DNA from: Acidobacteriaceae bacterium
GTDB lineage: Bacteria; Acidobacteriota; Terriglobia; Terriglobales; Acidobacteriaceae
Direction of reading: 5' to 3'
Length of the DNA stretch: 53,021 nucleotides
Assembly (NCBI GenBank): GCA_027307045.1
Contig: DAHUXR010000017.1
Coordinates: forward strand, 1 to 53,021
Both the position numbers and the translations under genes were made by a program. Shown here one piece after another: positions 8,518 to 16,231 of the stretch (position 1 is the stretch's first letter; each line of letters opens with the position of its first letter). Under the pieces are notes generated by a model, which had not been told where the DNA came from, made no database searches, and saw nothing but the letters and a program-made list of their open reading frames with translations.

Positions 8518-8805
8518 TTATTCGTCCGCAGATTTCTTATTTTTAGCGGGAAGCCGCTTTTGCGTGGGAACGAGTTTAAGGATTTCAGAGGGCGGGACGG
8601 CGAGCCCGTGGGAGAGCTGGAGAAGGCCGGCAAAAGAAACGGTTTGCTCGGCGCGCTCGATTCTTCCAATCTGGTTACGGTGAAAGTCACACATCTCCGC
8701 AAGCTTCTCCTGGGAGAGACGCCGTTCAATTCTTAGCCTTCGGACCTGTCTGCCGAACAAAACCAATGCGCTAGGCACGCCGTATCGTCTTTCGGCAAGC
8801 CGCAC
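8518..8805 (-). CDS. XRE-family helix-turn-helix regulator
   Basis: A 95-residue protein with one Cro/C1-type helix-turn-helix at about residues 24-62 (LSQEKLAEMCDFHRNQIGRI, then a third helix ending in LLQLSHGLA). The C-terminus is short and basic with no ligand domain, so the protein is essentially a DNA-binding module. The nominal start is GTG at 8805; a start 10-15 codons later is also possible. It diverges from the small protein at 8865, and the ~60 bp between them hold a palindrome and a direct repeat that could be its operator. Confidence 0.8.
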   Translation of the reverse strand: MRLAERRYGVPSALVLFGRQVRRLRIERRLSQEKLAEMCDFHRNQIGRIERAEQTVSFAGLLQLSHGLAVPPSEILKLVPTQKRLPAKNKKSADE

Positions 8806-8817
8806 AAATCTACATCC

Positions 8818-8843
8818 TGATTAGATAGCACCTTGATTAGGTG
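8818..8843. promoter_or_regulatory. Candidate operator between XRE gene and 8865 gene
   Basis: Two direct copies of TGATTAG start 16 bp apart (8818-8824, 8834-8840). The second sits inside an inverted repeat CACCT (8829-8833) / AGGTG (8839-8843) with a TGATT centre. A TATAAT follows at 8844-8849 and could be a -10 box for the 8865 gene. Size and place suit an XRE operator; no binding evidence. Confidence 0.4.
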
Positions 8844-8864
8844 TATAATTTTGCCGCGAACGCC

Positions 8865-9146
8865 ATGGCTCCAAATAGAACAGAGATCAAGTACGTTGCC
8901 TGTTTTACAGAAGACGATGGCGTTTATTCCTGCGGACACCTTCATCCCAGTATCCGGGAAGCGATGAACTGCCTGGTCCCGGATGGCGGAAGCTTTATTC
9001 GCGCCCATGACGCCGGGACCTTCCGTTCTCTTTCGAATCGGGAGTTTATCGACTTCCTTGAATCGCTGGAGCAAATGCCCTGGAGCCGGCGCAATAAAGC
9101 GCAACGAGTCGCTCTTGCCGTCCCCGCCGCGGAGAGCGCCGAATAA
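8865..9146 (+). CDS. Small protein of unknown function
   Basis: A 93-residue soluble protein (MAPNRTEIKYVACFTEDDGVYSCG as N-terminal region) with two cysteines and one CGHLHP motif that could bind a metal. The C-terminal part is helical. The ATG at 8865 is preferred over an in-frame ATG eight codons upstream, which would overlap the TATAAT. It is transcribed divergently from the XRE regulator and is its most likely target. Not a recognised toxin or antitoxin family. Confidence 0.6.
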   Translation: MAPNRTEIKYVACFTEDDGVYSCGHLHPSIREAMNCLVPDGGSFIRAHDAGTFRSLSNREFIDFLESLEQMPWSRRNKAQRVALAVPAAESAE

Positions 9147-9455
9147 GGAGCCGCCAAGGCGTGGGAGTGAAGAGGCTTCCACGCTTTTCATTTGGCGATT
9201 GCGATGCGCTGCCCTCATCTTTTAGCTAAAACCCACCGGGCATAGCCCGGCATGTTGTTGCGACCAAAGGCAAAAGTATTCGGAACGACTGTTACAAGAC
9301 TGCCGCTCGATTCTCCAATCCAGTTGAATGCCGTTTCCTGTGCGGATTGCTGTATTTTCAATGATCTAGCCGCTTCACCCCTCGGGGCTTATGTATGCTA
9401 TCGCATTTTATTTGGCGAATCAATTGCGAAACATATTTAGTGATTTTTTGCGAGA

Positions 9456-9494
9456 CCCTTAACCACAATAGGGACACGAAACGAGCCCAAGGGG
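9456..9494 (-). repeat. ~35-bp dispersed repeat, copy 4 (most diverged)
   Basis: The reverse complement reads CCTTGGGCTCGTTTCGTGTC followed by CCTATTGTGGTTAAGGG. It matches the core TTCGTGT-CYTT-GTGGTTAAG of the other three copies, with a few extra bases. Confidence 0.45.
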
Positions 9495-9888
9495 ATTGCC
9501 GGCATCGCCCGACATCGGAAAACCCAAAACTCACCACACGATGGGAGGGAGCAATTGGGGTCCGGAAAACCCTTAACTAACGAGGACCGATTCGGATCCC
9601 CTTCGGGTGGCTCAGGGGAGGCTGCGGAACACAAAGCATTCGCACGGAATCGGAAAAGAAAAATTCACAATTTAACTTTGTTAGGCGGTTCGTGCTAAAC
9701 GTGGACTTAAAAACCGAATAAAACCCTCTTTACTCGCTTGAGCCGAATAAGCTATATGTGAGTTATTAGCAGTGTAGTTAAAAGGGAAAGACGCAGGCTA
9801 AGAGCGCCTGCGCCACGTAACCCCGGCAAATGAAAACAAGAAGTAAATCGAACAAAGGCTAATTGCTATTTGCTAAATGAAAATTAAC

Positions 9889-9952
9889 GGGCAGCGTCTG
9901 GTGTAATCAGCACCGAACGCGCCCTAACCGCAGTTCACCTGCTAGAGGCAGG
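9889..9952 (+). promoter_or_regulatory. Structured leader in front of the 9959 gene
   Basis: Hairpin 1 (9889-9924) has stems GGGC/GCCC, GCGT/ACGC and GGTG/CACC separated by one bulged A and a CT/GA internal loop, closing a 7-base loop. Hairpin 2 (9938-9952) is CCTGC-TAGAG-GCAGG. Its loop and 3' arm contain the only Shine-Dalgarno-like sequence (GAGGCAGG) of the TTG start at 9959, so folding could hide the ribosome site. No known riboswitch class is recognised. Confidence 0.4.
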
Positions 9953-9958
9953 CAAACC

Positions 9959-10438
9959 TTGGCTACTATTGAACATAAACACTCCCCGTCCCGGGCGCAA
10001 GGCTCCCGCCGCCGCGCTCACGCCTTAACCAAACCCGCTGTAATCAAATCCGCCATCGCCAAACCTCAAGCTTCAAGGCGCAGGCTTCGCAACTCAAAAC
10101 ACGGCAACCCCAAAAAACCAAAGAAGCGAGAGCGCGTTCCACCTTTACTGCGCTTTACTGAAACCAAGCGGGGCAAGACCACGGTTCGCCGCTACAGTGG
10201 ACGCACGTTCTACCGCTTTGAAGAGGTCAAACGCAAGCCCGTCGATCTTGTCGAGGTCTTCACCGCCGGCGGGGCCCATTCGATTGAGGTCCGCTTTAAG
10301 GACAAAACCGCGCTGCATCTTGCCATTGATCCCGCGTTCATTCTGGAGACCGAATACGCCGACTGGAAGACCGGCGACTGGCGTCCGATCAAGCGCTGGC
10401 CGCCGATCCACAGCGAGACGCACCGGATAAAGCGATGA
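9959..10438 (+). CDS. Basic protein of unknown function
   Basis: A 159-residue protein. The first ~65 residues are almost all Lys, Arg, Pro, Ser and Ala and look disordered. The rest (from 'PPLLRFTETKRGKTTVRRYSG') is a compact alpha/beta segment with 'TFYRFEEVKRKPVDLVEVF' and a Trp-rich end. The start is TTG at 9959, the only plausible start after the GAGG at 9945-9948; no ATG occurs in frame. The basic tail suggests nucleic-acid binding. I do not recognise a family. Confidence 0.55.
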   Translation: MATIEHKHSPSRAQGSRRRAHALTKPAVIKSAIAKPQASRRRLRNSKHGNPKKPKKRERVPPLLRFTETKRGKTTVRRYSGRTFYRFEEVKRKPVDLVEVFTAGGAHSIEVRFKDKTALHLAIDPAFILETEYADWKTGDWRPIKRWPPIHSETHRIKR

Positions 10439-10455
10439 GGGTTGAAGTTTGGTTA

Positions 10456-10520
10456 CCCATCCTTTGCGTCCGCAGGCAGCGGTGTTTGTATATCTCATTT
10501 CGCAGGACGCAAAGGATGGG
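10456..10520. terminator. Long inverted repeat between convergent genes
   Basis: Perfect 16-bp arms CCCATCCTTTGCGTCC (10456-10471) and GGACGCAAAGGATGGG (10505-10520) enclose 33 bases, between the 3' ends of the 9959 gene and the carbonic anhydrase gene. The place suits a bidirectional stop signal, but there is no T-run on either side. It may instead be a palindromic intergenic repeat. Confidence 0.45.
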
Positions 10521-10540
10521 GCACGCAGAGTGTGGGACCG

Positions 10541-11377
10541 CTATCGATTCCTCACGGGCCTGCCATTGAGTTCCTGAATGTCCCGCGCGTTGGGCGAAGG
10601 ATAACGCCGTGCAAACTCCGCAAGCTCCGCGGCTGAGAATTTGACAGGCGTTTTCAAAATATAAAACGCAATGTTTTCCGAGCAAGGCGGCGTGGTGAGC
10701 GATCCCAGATAGGTGTAATAACCGGAGTTGTGGTAGTCGCCGGGCAACAATCCTTCCAATTCGACGGGAGGTCCCGCGATGGATGCCGGCGGAGGAAAAC
10801 GCTGGAACAGGACCTTGAGCGCCTCCGAGGTCTTTTCCGCCGGCTGGCCTTCCTCAACCAGAACGCCAATCACCACGGCGCACTGGCCTGTAGTGCAACC
10901 GGCCTTCTTGTGAACAAAGTGAATCACCATGGCATAGCGGTGATTGCTCACGGCTTCCTCGCTTGGACGGTGGAAATGAAATTCGTCCAGCGTGTAACTG
11001 CCCAGCCCGGGAACCTCAATCGAGTTCGATCCCGCCGGAGTGTAAATTTTCAAGTTGTAGGGATTTTCCAGCGTGGTCTTCAGCGGCGATGTGGGCTGGT
11101 CGTACCCCGTGAACTTGATCGCGGGCAATGCGGGATCCGGCGTACCTTCAGGGATGTTGATGGGAGCCTGATAATGCCGCTCAGCAGCGTTATTGCACAC
11201 CCCACACCAGGTTTGTTGTCCTACCGGACCATTGTCATAGGCAAAAGGGTTTTTCGCGCAGTCGGCGGCGGATTTTGTGTGTTTTGCCGGAGGGGCTGAT
11301 TGCGCGAGCGAAGCGAGAGAAAGAGCGATGAGTAATGATAGACGTGAAAGCAAACGGATTGCCCGGATGAGATCCAT
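10541..11377 (-). CDS. Exported alpha-class carbonic anhydrase
   Basis: Interconverts CO2 and bicarbonate with a zinc ion, here in the periplasm. The 278-residue protein has a signal peptide (residues 1-27). Alpha-class landmarks are present: QAPINI at 70-75, the zinc ligands H134 and H136 in DEFHFHRPSE with H153 in VIHFVH, and the YLGSLTTPPCSE substrate pocket near the C-terminus. The cysteine in the TTPPC segment can pair with one of the N-terminal CGVC cysteines, as in other bacterial alpha enzymes. It stands alone. A periplasmic enzyme could help with the CO2 made by the CO dehydrogenase encoded 10 kb away, but nothing links them directly. Confidence 0.95.
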   Translation of the reverse strand: MDLIRAIRLLSRLSLLIALSLASLAQSAPPAKHTKSAADCAKNPFAYDNGPVGQQTWCGVCNNAAERHYQAPINIPEGTPDPALPAIKFTGYDQPTSPLKTTLENPYNLKIYTPAGSNSIEVPGLGSYTLDEFHFHRPSEEAVSNHRYAMVIHFVHKKAGCTTGQCAVVIGVLVEEGQPAEKTSEALKVLFQRFPPPASIAGPPVELEGLLPGDYHNSGYYTYLGSLTTPPCSENIAFYILKTPVKFSAAELAEFARRYPSPNARDIQELNGRPVRNR

Positions 11378-11480
11378 TGGGAACGCCTCCTGTCAGAGCT
11401 CGGTGACGCCAGATGGCAGGAGAACCTTACCACGGATCAAACGGATTGCACGAATTTTCACGGACAGTTCCGGGAAAACG

Positions 11481-11516
11481 CTCTTACCGCAAAGGACGCG
11501 CTGGGCGCAAAGGAAA
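11481..11516 (-). repeat. ~35-bp dispersed repeat, copy 3
   Basis: The reverse complement reads CCTTTGCGCCCAGCGCGTCC followed by TTTGCGGTAAGAG. It is closest to the copy at 1783-1818 (shared ...CGCGT.CTTTGCGGT). Confidence 0.55.
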
Positions 11517-11779
11517 AACACAAACAAATTGTTTTCGCAGAGCACCCGGCGCAAATTTAGCCTCTATGTATTTTTTCGTTTTTAATTCGTCATCAGGAAT
11601 CGGCTAAAGTATGACAGCCTTGAGGGTGCAAGCGTGAAAGATGTTTGAAAATCTAGCGGTCAGCAGTCAGCCAAGAATGGAACCCCAGGCGCGTTGCGAC
11701 CCTCTGCCGGCCGAACACTGAAAACCGGAAAACAGGGCTGAACTTGACCGCGATTGTGGCCCTGAAAAACGGAAAAAAA

Positions 11780-11930
11780 GCGATTTCGACCGTTCGGCGA
11801 TCGCTCGGTCGAATTGGGGTTTGGCTTTTGTTTTCAATAAAACGCGATGGGGGTCGGGCATCTGGCTGAGGTACGCAGGCAGAGGGGCTGCAAAAGAGAT
11901 TGCCAAAATCGCCGAAATTGGCAAAATTGA
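11780..11930. repeat. ~150-bp dispersed repeat, copy A
   Basis: Matches 39731-39883 in the same orientation. Shared blocks in order: GCGATTT/CCGATTT, CTCGGTCGAAT (11804), ATGGGGGTSGGG (11847), GAGGTAC-GCAGGCAGA and CAAAATCGCCGRAATTG. The distance from the second to the third block is 43 bp here and 44 bp in copy B, so this is descent from one element. Non-coding in both places. Confidence 0.7.
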
Positions 11931-12126
11931 AATTGAAATGCAAAACCTAAAACACAAACCTCAGCACGGATTAGCATTGATAGCACTGATCAGGAAATAG
12001 CGCCAGGCATTCCAGAAGCAAGATAAACTCAAAGCTCGATGCCAGCGGTACTAGATTGGGCCAAAAAAGGGTGCTTGAAGCGACAAACAAGAAATTCCGC
12101 TGGCGGTACAGTTTTGTCGACAGGCT

Positions 12127-12186
12127 CATCGCTGACGCGATGACGTCTGCCTAAAGGCTCGCGATTCGGAAGCGAATCGCTAGACG
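12127..12186 (+). promoter_or_regulatory. Densely folded segment before the thioesterase gene
   Basis: Hairpin 1 is CATCGC-TGAC-GCGATG (12127-12142). Directly after it, CGTCT (12144-12148) pairs with AGACG (12182-12186) and encloses two hairpins: GCC-TAAA-GGC (12149-12158) and GCGATTCG-GAAG-CGAATCGC (12161-12180). That makes a three-way junction. It ends 60 bp before the thioesterase ATG. It could be a leader RNA, an attenuator or a mobile-element end. No T-run and no known riboswitch class. Confidence 0.45.
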
Positions 12187-12246
12187 CTAATACTGCTAGT
12201 GGGACAGTTTTTCAAACTGAACCACAACCGAAGTTCCAGGAGAGTG

Positions 12247-13032
12247 ATGAAGAAATCGCAATCGACGTGGTTTGAAAATCTTCCGGAAGGAAAAGATGGA
12301 GCGCTCCGGCTGTACTGCTTCCCCTATGCTGGCGGAAGCGCGCAGGTATTCCGCGGATGGCAAAGGCACTTTTCGCCGCAAGCAGCACTCTCCCTGGCGC
12401 GGTTGCCAGGCCGGGCGACGCGCATCGGCGAACCTGCATTCAAGAAATACAAACCGTTGGTAAATGCACTGGCTAATGACATGATTTCCGAACTCCCTCC
12501 TGCGTTTGCATTCTGGGGACATAGCATGGGCGCGCTTATCAGCTTTGAACTGGCGCGTGAACTTCGACGGCGAGGCCAGCGTGCTCCGCTCGCGTTATTT
12601 GTTTCCGGACGCCGCGCGCCCCAGATTCCCGATCCTGATCCGCCGACATTTAATCTTCCGGAAGAGGAATTCATTTCCGAACTGCGCCGCCTGAATGGCA
12701 CGCCCATGGAAGTGCTCAACAGCCCCGAGCTTAAGGAATTCTTTCTGCCAACCATGAGAGCGGATTTCGAACTGGTGGAAACATATGAATATGAACCTGA
12801 GCCGCCGCTTAACTGCCCTATCTATGCGTACGGTGGATTGCAGGATGCACATGTGCCTGCGGAAAATATGAAGGAGTGGCAGAAGCAGACCTCAGGCGCA
12901 TTTAAGGTCAGGATGTTTCCCGGTGATCATTTTTATATTCATAGCTCCGATGACCTTTTGCATGCGCTGCGCCGGGACGTGTTCAATCTTCTGCTGGAAA
13001 GCCGGCTGGTTACCAGCCCAGGCAACAATTGA
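12247..13032 (+). CDS. Type II thioesterase (alpha/beta hydrolase)
   Basis: Type II thioesterases release stalled or wrong acyl groups from carrier proteins of polyketide and non-ribosomal peptide synthases. The 261-residue protein has the family N-terminus 'LYCFPYAGGSAQVFRGW', the nucleophile elbow GHSMG at 91-95 (Ser93), then 'GLQDAHVP' with the catalytic Asp and 'FPGDHFYIH' with the catalytic His. The ATG at 12247 follows AGGAGAG; an adjacent GTG at 12244 is also in frame. No synthase, carrier protein or phosphopantetheinyl transferase lies in the window, so the gene is an orphan. Long non-coding DNA precedes it. The activity call is firm; the partner is unknown. Confidence 0.9.
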   Translation: MKKSQSTWFENLPEGKDGALRLYCFPYAGGSAQVFRGWQRHFSPQAALSLARLPGRATRIGEPAFKKYKPLVNALANDMISELPPAFAFWGHSMGALISFELARELRRRGQRAPLALFVSGRRAPQIPDPDPPTFNLPEEEFISELRRLNGTPMEVLNSPELKEFFLPTMRADFELVETYEYEPEPPLNCPIYAYGGLQDAHVPAENMKEWQKQTSGAFKVRMFPGDHFYIHSSDDLLHALRRDVFNLLLESRLVTSPGNN

Positions 13033-13149
13033 ATTTCTGCGCGAAGTTCTTGAGCAACGGCACGGGCAGGGAACAGAGATTTCATGATGGAGCCGTCAAA
13101 GCTTGCGCTGAGGTTACGCGGGTCGCGTTTGGCGGCACGAATAGCGCAT

Positions 13150-15483
13150 CTACAAGACATATTTGCGGCAAACATAAGTTACATCGCTGCCCTCCATGCC
13201 AATGATGTTGGAGGGACGCGGCTGCGTATTTACCGGGAGGCCATAGGAGCGGTCCATGACCCAGAACGAAAGAGCTGAAGGAGCCTGGACCGTAAGCTCA
13301 AGTTCCACGCCCTCATCTCCCATTGCGTACAAGGTCAGGGCAAGGCGGGTGCCTTTATGCACTGGAACATCCCTGCCTGCCACTTTTGCTGCGACGGGTT
13401 GAACACCATCAGGAAACCTCAGATACAGCGTCTCGGCTTTTCGCTGCGATCTGAGTCTTAGCTTCAGCCGGTGGAGACCGCCCTCCTGCCTGTGCTCAAC
13501 GTTTTCGATAAGAGGCGGCAGCAGGGGAAGGGTGGGCGTGCTGGCCGAAATGAGCGGCCGCGCAAATCCGGCGAGGTAGTTTGGCATAGGATGCGGCGCC
13601 GGCTTATTGGCGCCAAAGAACTGGCGGGTCCAATCGTCAGGCTTAGGATCGTAGGTGATCCAGGCTGCGGTATTGTCGTCCGCATTGAGACTGTAAACAA
13701 TGCTGTCTGGCCGAGGATGCTCCTCACTATAGCCTGATAGAGCAATACCACAGCCAAGACAAGCGACCGCGGCAACAGCAAGAAGTCCGGACGCCCATCC
13801 CCTGGCTGCGATAGAGGATGAAGCAAGCGTGGGAAGCGATATCAGGAGGAATAAACCCAGCAGCAACGCCGACGCTACGGCGGAGATCATCTGCAAAGTG
13901 AGGAATATGTACACCAGATAAATGACCGGCGCAAATAGAAGAACCGTTGCCGCGAGGGCAGGGAGGTTGCGTATCCAGTGTGTTGTGGATGAATGTGTTG
14001 TGGATTTTTTCCCGAGGCTGGAAGCAGCATTGCCCAGCAGGCCGAGCAGCAAAGGCCAGAACAAAAGATAACTTCCGGAGGAAATCTCAAGCGCCAGGAG
14101 CCAGCTCAAGACGAACCACAGCGACAAAGCTGCAAGCGAGAGCTCCTGGAAGCCGAGACGTCTGCGCAAAAATCCGATTAAGAACATGCCCACACATGCG
14201 CCGAAGAATATGAGTCCGCTTAGCAGTAAAAGATTTGAGGGACAATCGCCAACGATTCGGCGACCGGCAAGAGCGAAGGAAATGAGCCACCACACCGCGG
14301 CGACGGCGGCAACCAGAAGAATAAGAATGGCGAGGCAGGCAAGCAGGGCAAGAAAAAATTGCCGCTTGCTAAATTCAGGGCGGCGGAAGGCCAATATCAA
14401 CGCCATAGCTAACAACAATGTGATTAATATCTGTCCGCGGAGCACCCAGCGCTGGCAGTATGTCACGAGCCTGCTGCCAAACCAGTCGAAGAATACGTCG
14501 TCGTCGCGGGAATTTTTAAGCGCTGCTAAATCGACTTGCCCGAAATAACGAGTCAATGCCAACCCATAGGAGCCGTGGTGTTGGAGGGAGGCAAGACTGA
14601 GATGGTCCGGAGTGTCAAGGGGAGAGTGATACGCCTCAAGGTCTTCACCGAAAGCGAAGTTCAGCCCGGGAATTCCTGCCGGACGAAAAACGGTGAAATC
14701 AGTGTCATTGGGAAGGATTTTGTACAGTTCGTAAAACAAGGATGAACCGATTGGGTACGGCGCGACTTTGGCAACGGCCTGAATGAGAGGACGATTATGT
14801 TGACTGGTTTCAAAAAGAAGCGAGGGCCCGCGGTTACCGCGCGCCTCAAAGTTCAGGATGAGACCGGCATCTTTCGCCCACGGGTGCGAATGGGAAAAGG
14901 CCTCAGCCCCCAGGAGGCCAGCCTCTTCTCCATCGGTGAATAGCGCGATGACGTCAGGCTGGATGGGCGGGCCGTGCTTGAGTGCCCGAAGAATTTCAAG
15001 AATGGAGGCCACACCTGACGCATCATCCCCGCCGCCGGGAGCACGGTAAACTGAATCATAATGAGCCATCAAAATGATTGCGGGACCAGATGCTGTGCCG
15101 GGAAGGCGACCGACAATGTCATTTGTTTTTCCCGCGATTATCACGCGCGCGGTGGGAGCGACGCCGATGGATGGAAAGATTTGTGGTTGCAGTCCAAGAA
15201 TAGTGAGCTGGGCAAGCAGATAATTGCGGGCCGCGGCATCCGCCGCTGATCCGAGAGGATGGGGTGTGGCAGCAATTTGGCGCACGTGAATAAGCGCCCG
15301 TTCGGCAGAAAACTCATTTTCAGCAGCGGTTGCGGGCAATGGCTGAGGCGCATGCAATGCTCTTACAGAGAGAATGGCCAGAGCGATGATGAAAATCCAA
15401 AGTGCAAGGATCTTTACAAGCGAAGGAGGGACAGAATCTTGTTGACCCTCAGCGGCAATGCCATCCTGATTCAGTTCAACCAT
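13150..15483 (-). CDS. Membrane M28 family metallopeptidase (ERMP1-like)
   Basis: A 777-residue integral membrane aminopeptidase. One membrane segment (about 22-41) is followed by an M28 catalytic domain with both zinc sites visible: H141/D143 in AHYDS, D153/D154 in GGGDDASG, E186/E187 in TDGEEAG, E213 in NFEARG and H286 in EAYHSP. After residue ~340 come about eight hydrophobic segments, then a beta-rich C-terminal domain of ~190 residues. This layout is that of eukaryotic ERMP1/Fxna-like peptidases and their bacterial relatives, with the catalytic domain on the outer face. Its natural substrate is unknown. It stands alone. Confidence 0.92.
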   Translation of the reverse strand: MVELNQDGIAAEGQQDSVPPSLVKILALWIFIIALAILSVRALHAPQPLPATAAENEFSAERALIHVRQIAATPHPLGSAADAAARNYLLAQLTILGLQPQIFPSIGVAPTARVIIAGKTNDIVGRLPGTASGPAIILMAHYDSVYRAPGGGDDASGVASILEILRALKHGPPIQPDVIALFTDGEEAGLLGAEAFSHSHPWAKDAGLILNFEARGNRGPSLLFETSQHNRPLIQAVAKVAPYPIGSSLFYELYKILPNDTDFTVFRPAGIPGLNFAFGEDLEAYHSPLDTPDHLSLASLQHHGSYGLALTRYFGQVDLAALKNSRDDDVFFDWFGSRLVTYCQRWVLRGQILITLLLAMALILAFRRPEFSKRQFFLALLACLAILILLVAAVAAVWWLISFALAGRRIVGDCPSNLLLLSGLIFFGACVGMFLIGFLRRRLGFQELSLAALSLWFVLSWLLALEISSGSYLLFWPLLLGLLGNAASSLGKKSTTHSSTTHWIRNLPALAATVLLFAPVIYLVYIFLTLQMISAVASALLLGLFLLISLPTLASSSIAARGWASGLLAVAAVACLGCGIALSGYSEEHPRPDSIVYSLNADDNTAAWITYDPKPDDWTRQFFGANKPAPHPMPNYLAGFARPLISASTPTLPLLPPLIENVEHRQEGGLHRLKLRLRSQRKAETLYLRFPDGVQPVAAKVAGRDVPVHKGTRLALTLYAMGDEGVELELTVQAPSALSFWVMDRSYGLPVNTQPRPSNIIGMEGSDVTYVCRKYVL

Positions 15484-15695
15484 GAGGAACAGTATATAAA
15501 GGGAATAGTTTGAAATCGCAGCGCAATTATTTTTAGTAGGATTTGGCGAAAATCATTTGCGGTCACGGGGGCCGGAAATTTCAGCCAAGTGGGTTGCTAA
15601 AAAAGAATTTACGTTCTTACCAAGACACTTCCGGCAGGCTTGACGATCCTGTCTTGCAAGTTCAGGAAAAGCGAAACAACTTGGTGTCCCGCGTG

Positions 15696-15952
15696 CTAGG
15701 GCTTCAACTGCGGGCCGGCGCTGTCAGCTCCAGAGGCGATGCTTCTGGTCAAAGGCTTTGCGCCTGTGCCATCGCTGTTCATGAGCCAGACGTTCCAGGT
15801 TGCATAGGTGGAGGAAGCATCGCTGCCATCCAGCGCGCGCGTTGCGGAGAAACCACCACGATCCTTGGAGAGCTACCGCATCCGCACATGGCCAGCAGCA
15901 GAAGCGCGACGGCGCGGCTTGTCCAACGGGCCGTTATTTCAAATGCTGTCAT
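15696..15952 (-). pseudogene. Decayed TolB/PD40-like lipoprotein fragment
   Basis: From the ATG at 15952 one frame encodes a lipoprotein signal: MTAFEITARWTSRAVALLLL, then AMCGCGSS with a lipobox-type cysteine. It then runs into nonsense and a TGA. Shifting by one base after CGCGSS restores a sensible frame: KDRGGFSATRALDGSDASS, then TYATWNVWLMNSDGTGAKPL and TRSIASGADSAGPQLKP, ending at the TAG at 15696. The 'NVWLMNSDGTGAKPLTR' segment is the classic repeat of TolB/PD40 propellers. So there is a frameshift near 15875 and a truncation after the first blade. The rest of the 15484-16231 gap holds nothing I can name. Confidence 0.65.
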
Positions 15953-16231
15953 GCGCCTCTCCGTTGCGCTGGATCTTTGCTCTGTAACGGGGCGTACGCC
16001 ACGAAACGTTCTGGTTTCCCGTTACTTACAAAAAATAGGAGAGAACAGCACCTGAAGGAACTGTCAAAAGTTATAGGTGTTGGCTCGGTTGAAAATACGA
16101 GTGCCTGCAGGTTGGATAGCTATTTTAACTCCGCTATTTTCACTTCCGGACACGCATCAAGCGCAATGGAAAAGCGTAAAGACGGAGTTGCCATGGTGGT
16201 TCTCCTTCATTGTCCATTGTTTTTATGATTT

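Larger units (their letters stand above)
9147..9958. other. Long non-coding stretch with hairpins and one repeat copy
   Basis: About 800 bp without a convincing gene. A perfect CCGGGC/GCCCGG hairpin with an ATA loop (9236-9250) follows the 8865 gene. One copy of the ~35-bp repeat is at 9456-9494. A CGCAGGC/GCCTGCG hairpin is at 9792-9812, and the structured leader of the next gene is at 9889-9952. The part 9640-9900 is noticeably AT-rich. Otherwise I see nothing in it. Confidence 0.6.
11378..12246. other. Non-coding stretch with two repeats and a folded leader
   Basis: Nearly 870 bp with no convincing gene. It holds one ~35-bp repeat copy (11481-11516), copy A of the ~150-bp repeat (11780-11930) and a cluster of hairpins (12127-12186) leading into the thioesterase gene. 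Short open frames crossing 11650-11960 on the - strand lie in the repeat and have no family features. Confidence 0.6.

Noticed and set aside
11653..11957. Two overlapping ~96-codon frames on the - strand.
   Set aside because: They run through the ~150-bp repeat; copy B does not keep either frame, so conservation is at the DNA level.
15543..16055. A 170-codon open frame on the + strand between the M28 and DinB genes.
   Set aside because: It is antisense to the recognisable TolB-like lipoprotein remnant and has no domain or ribosome site.
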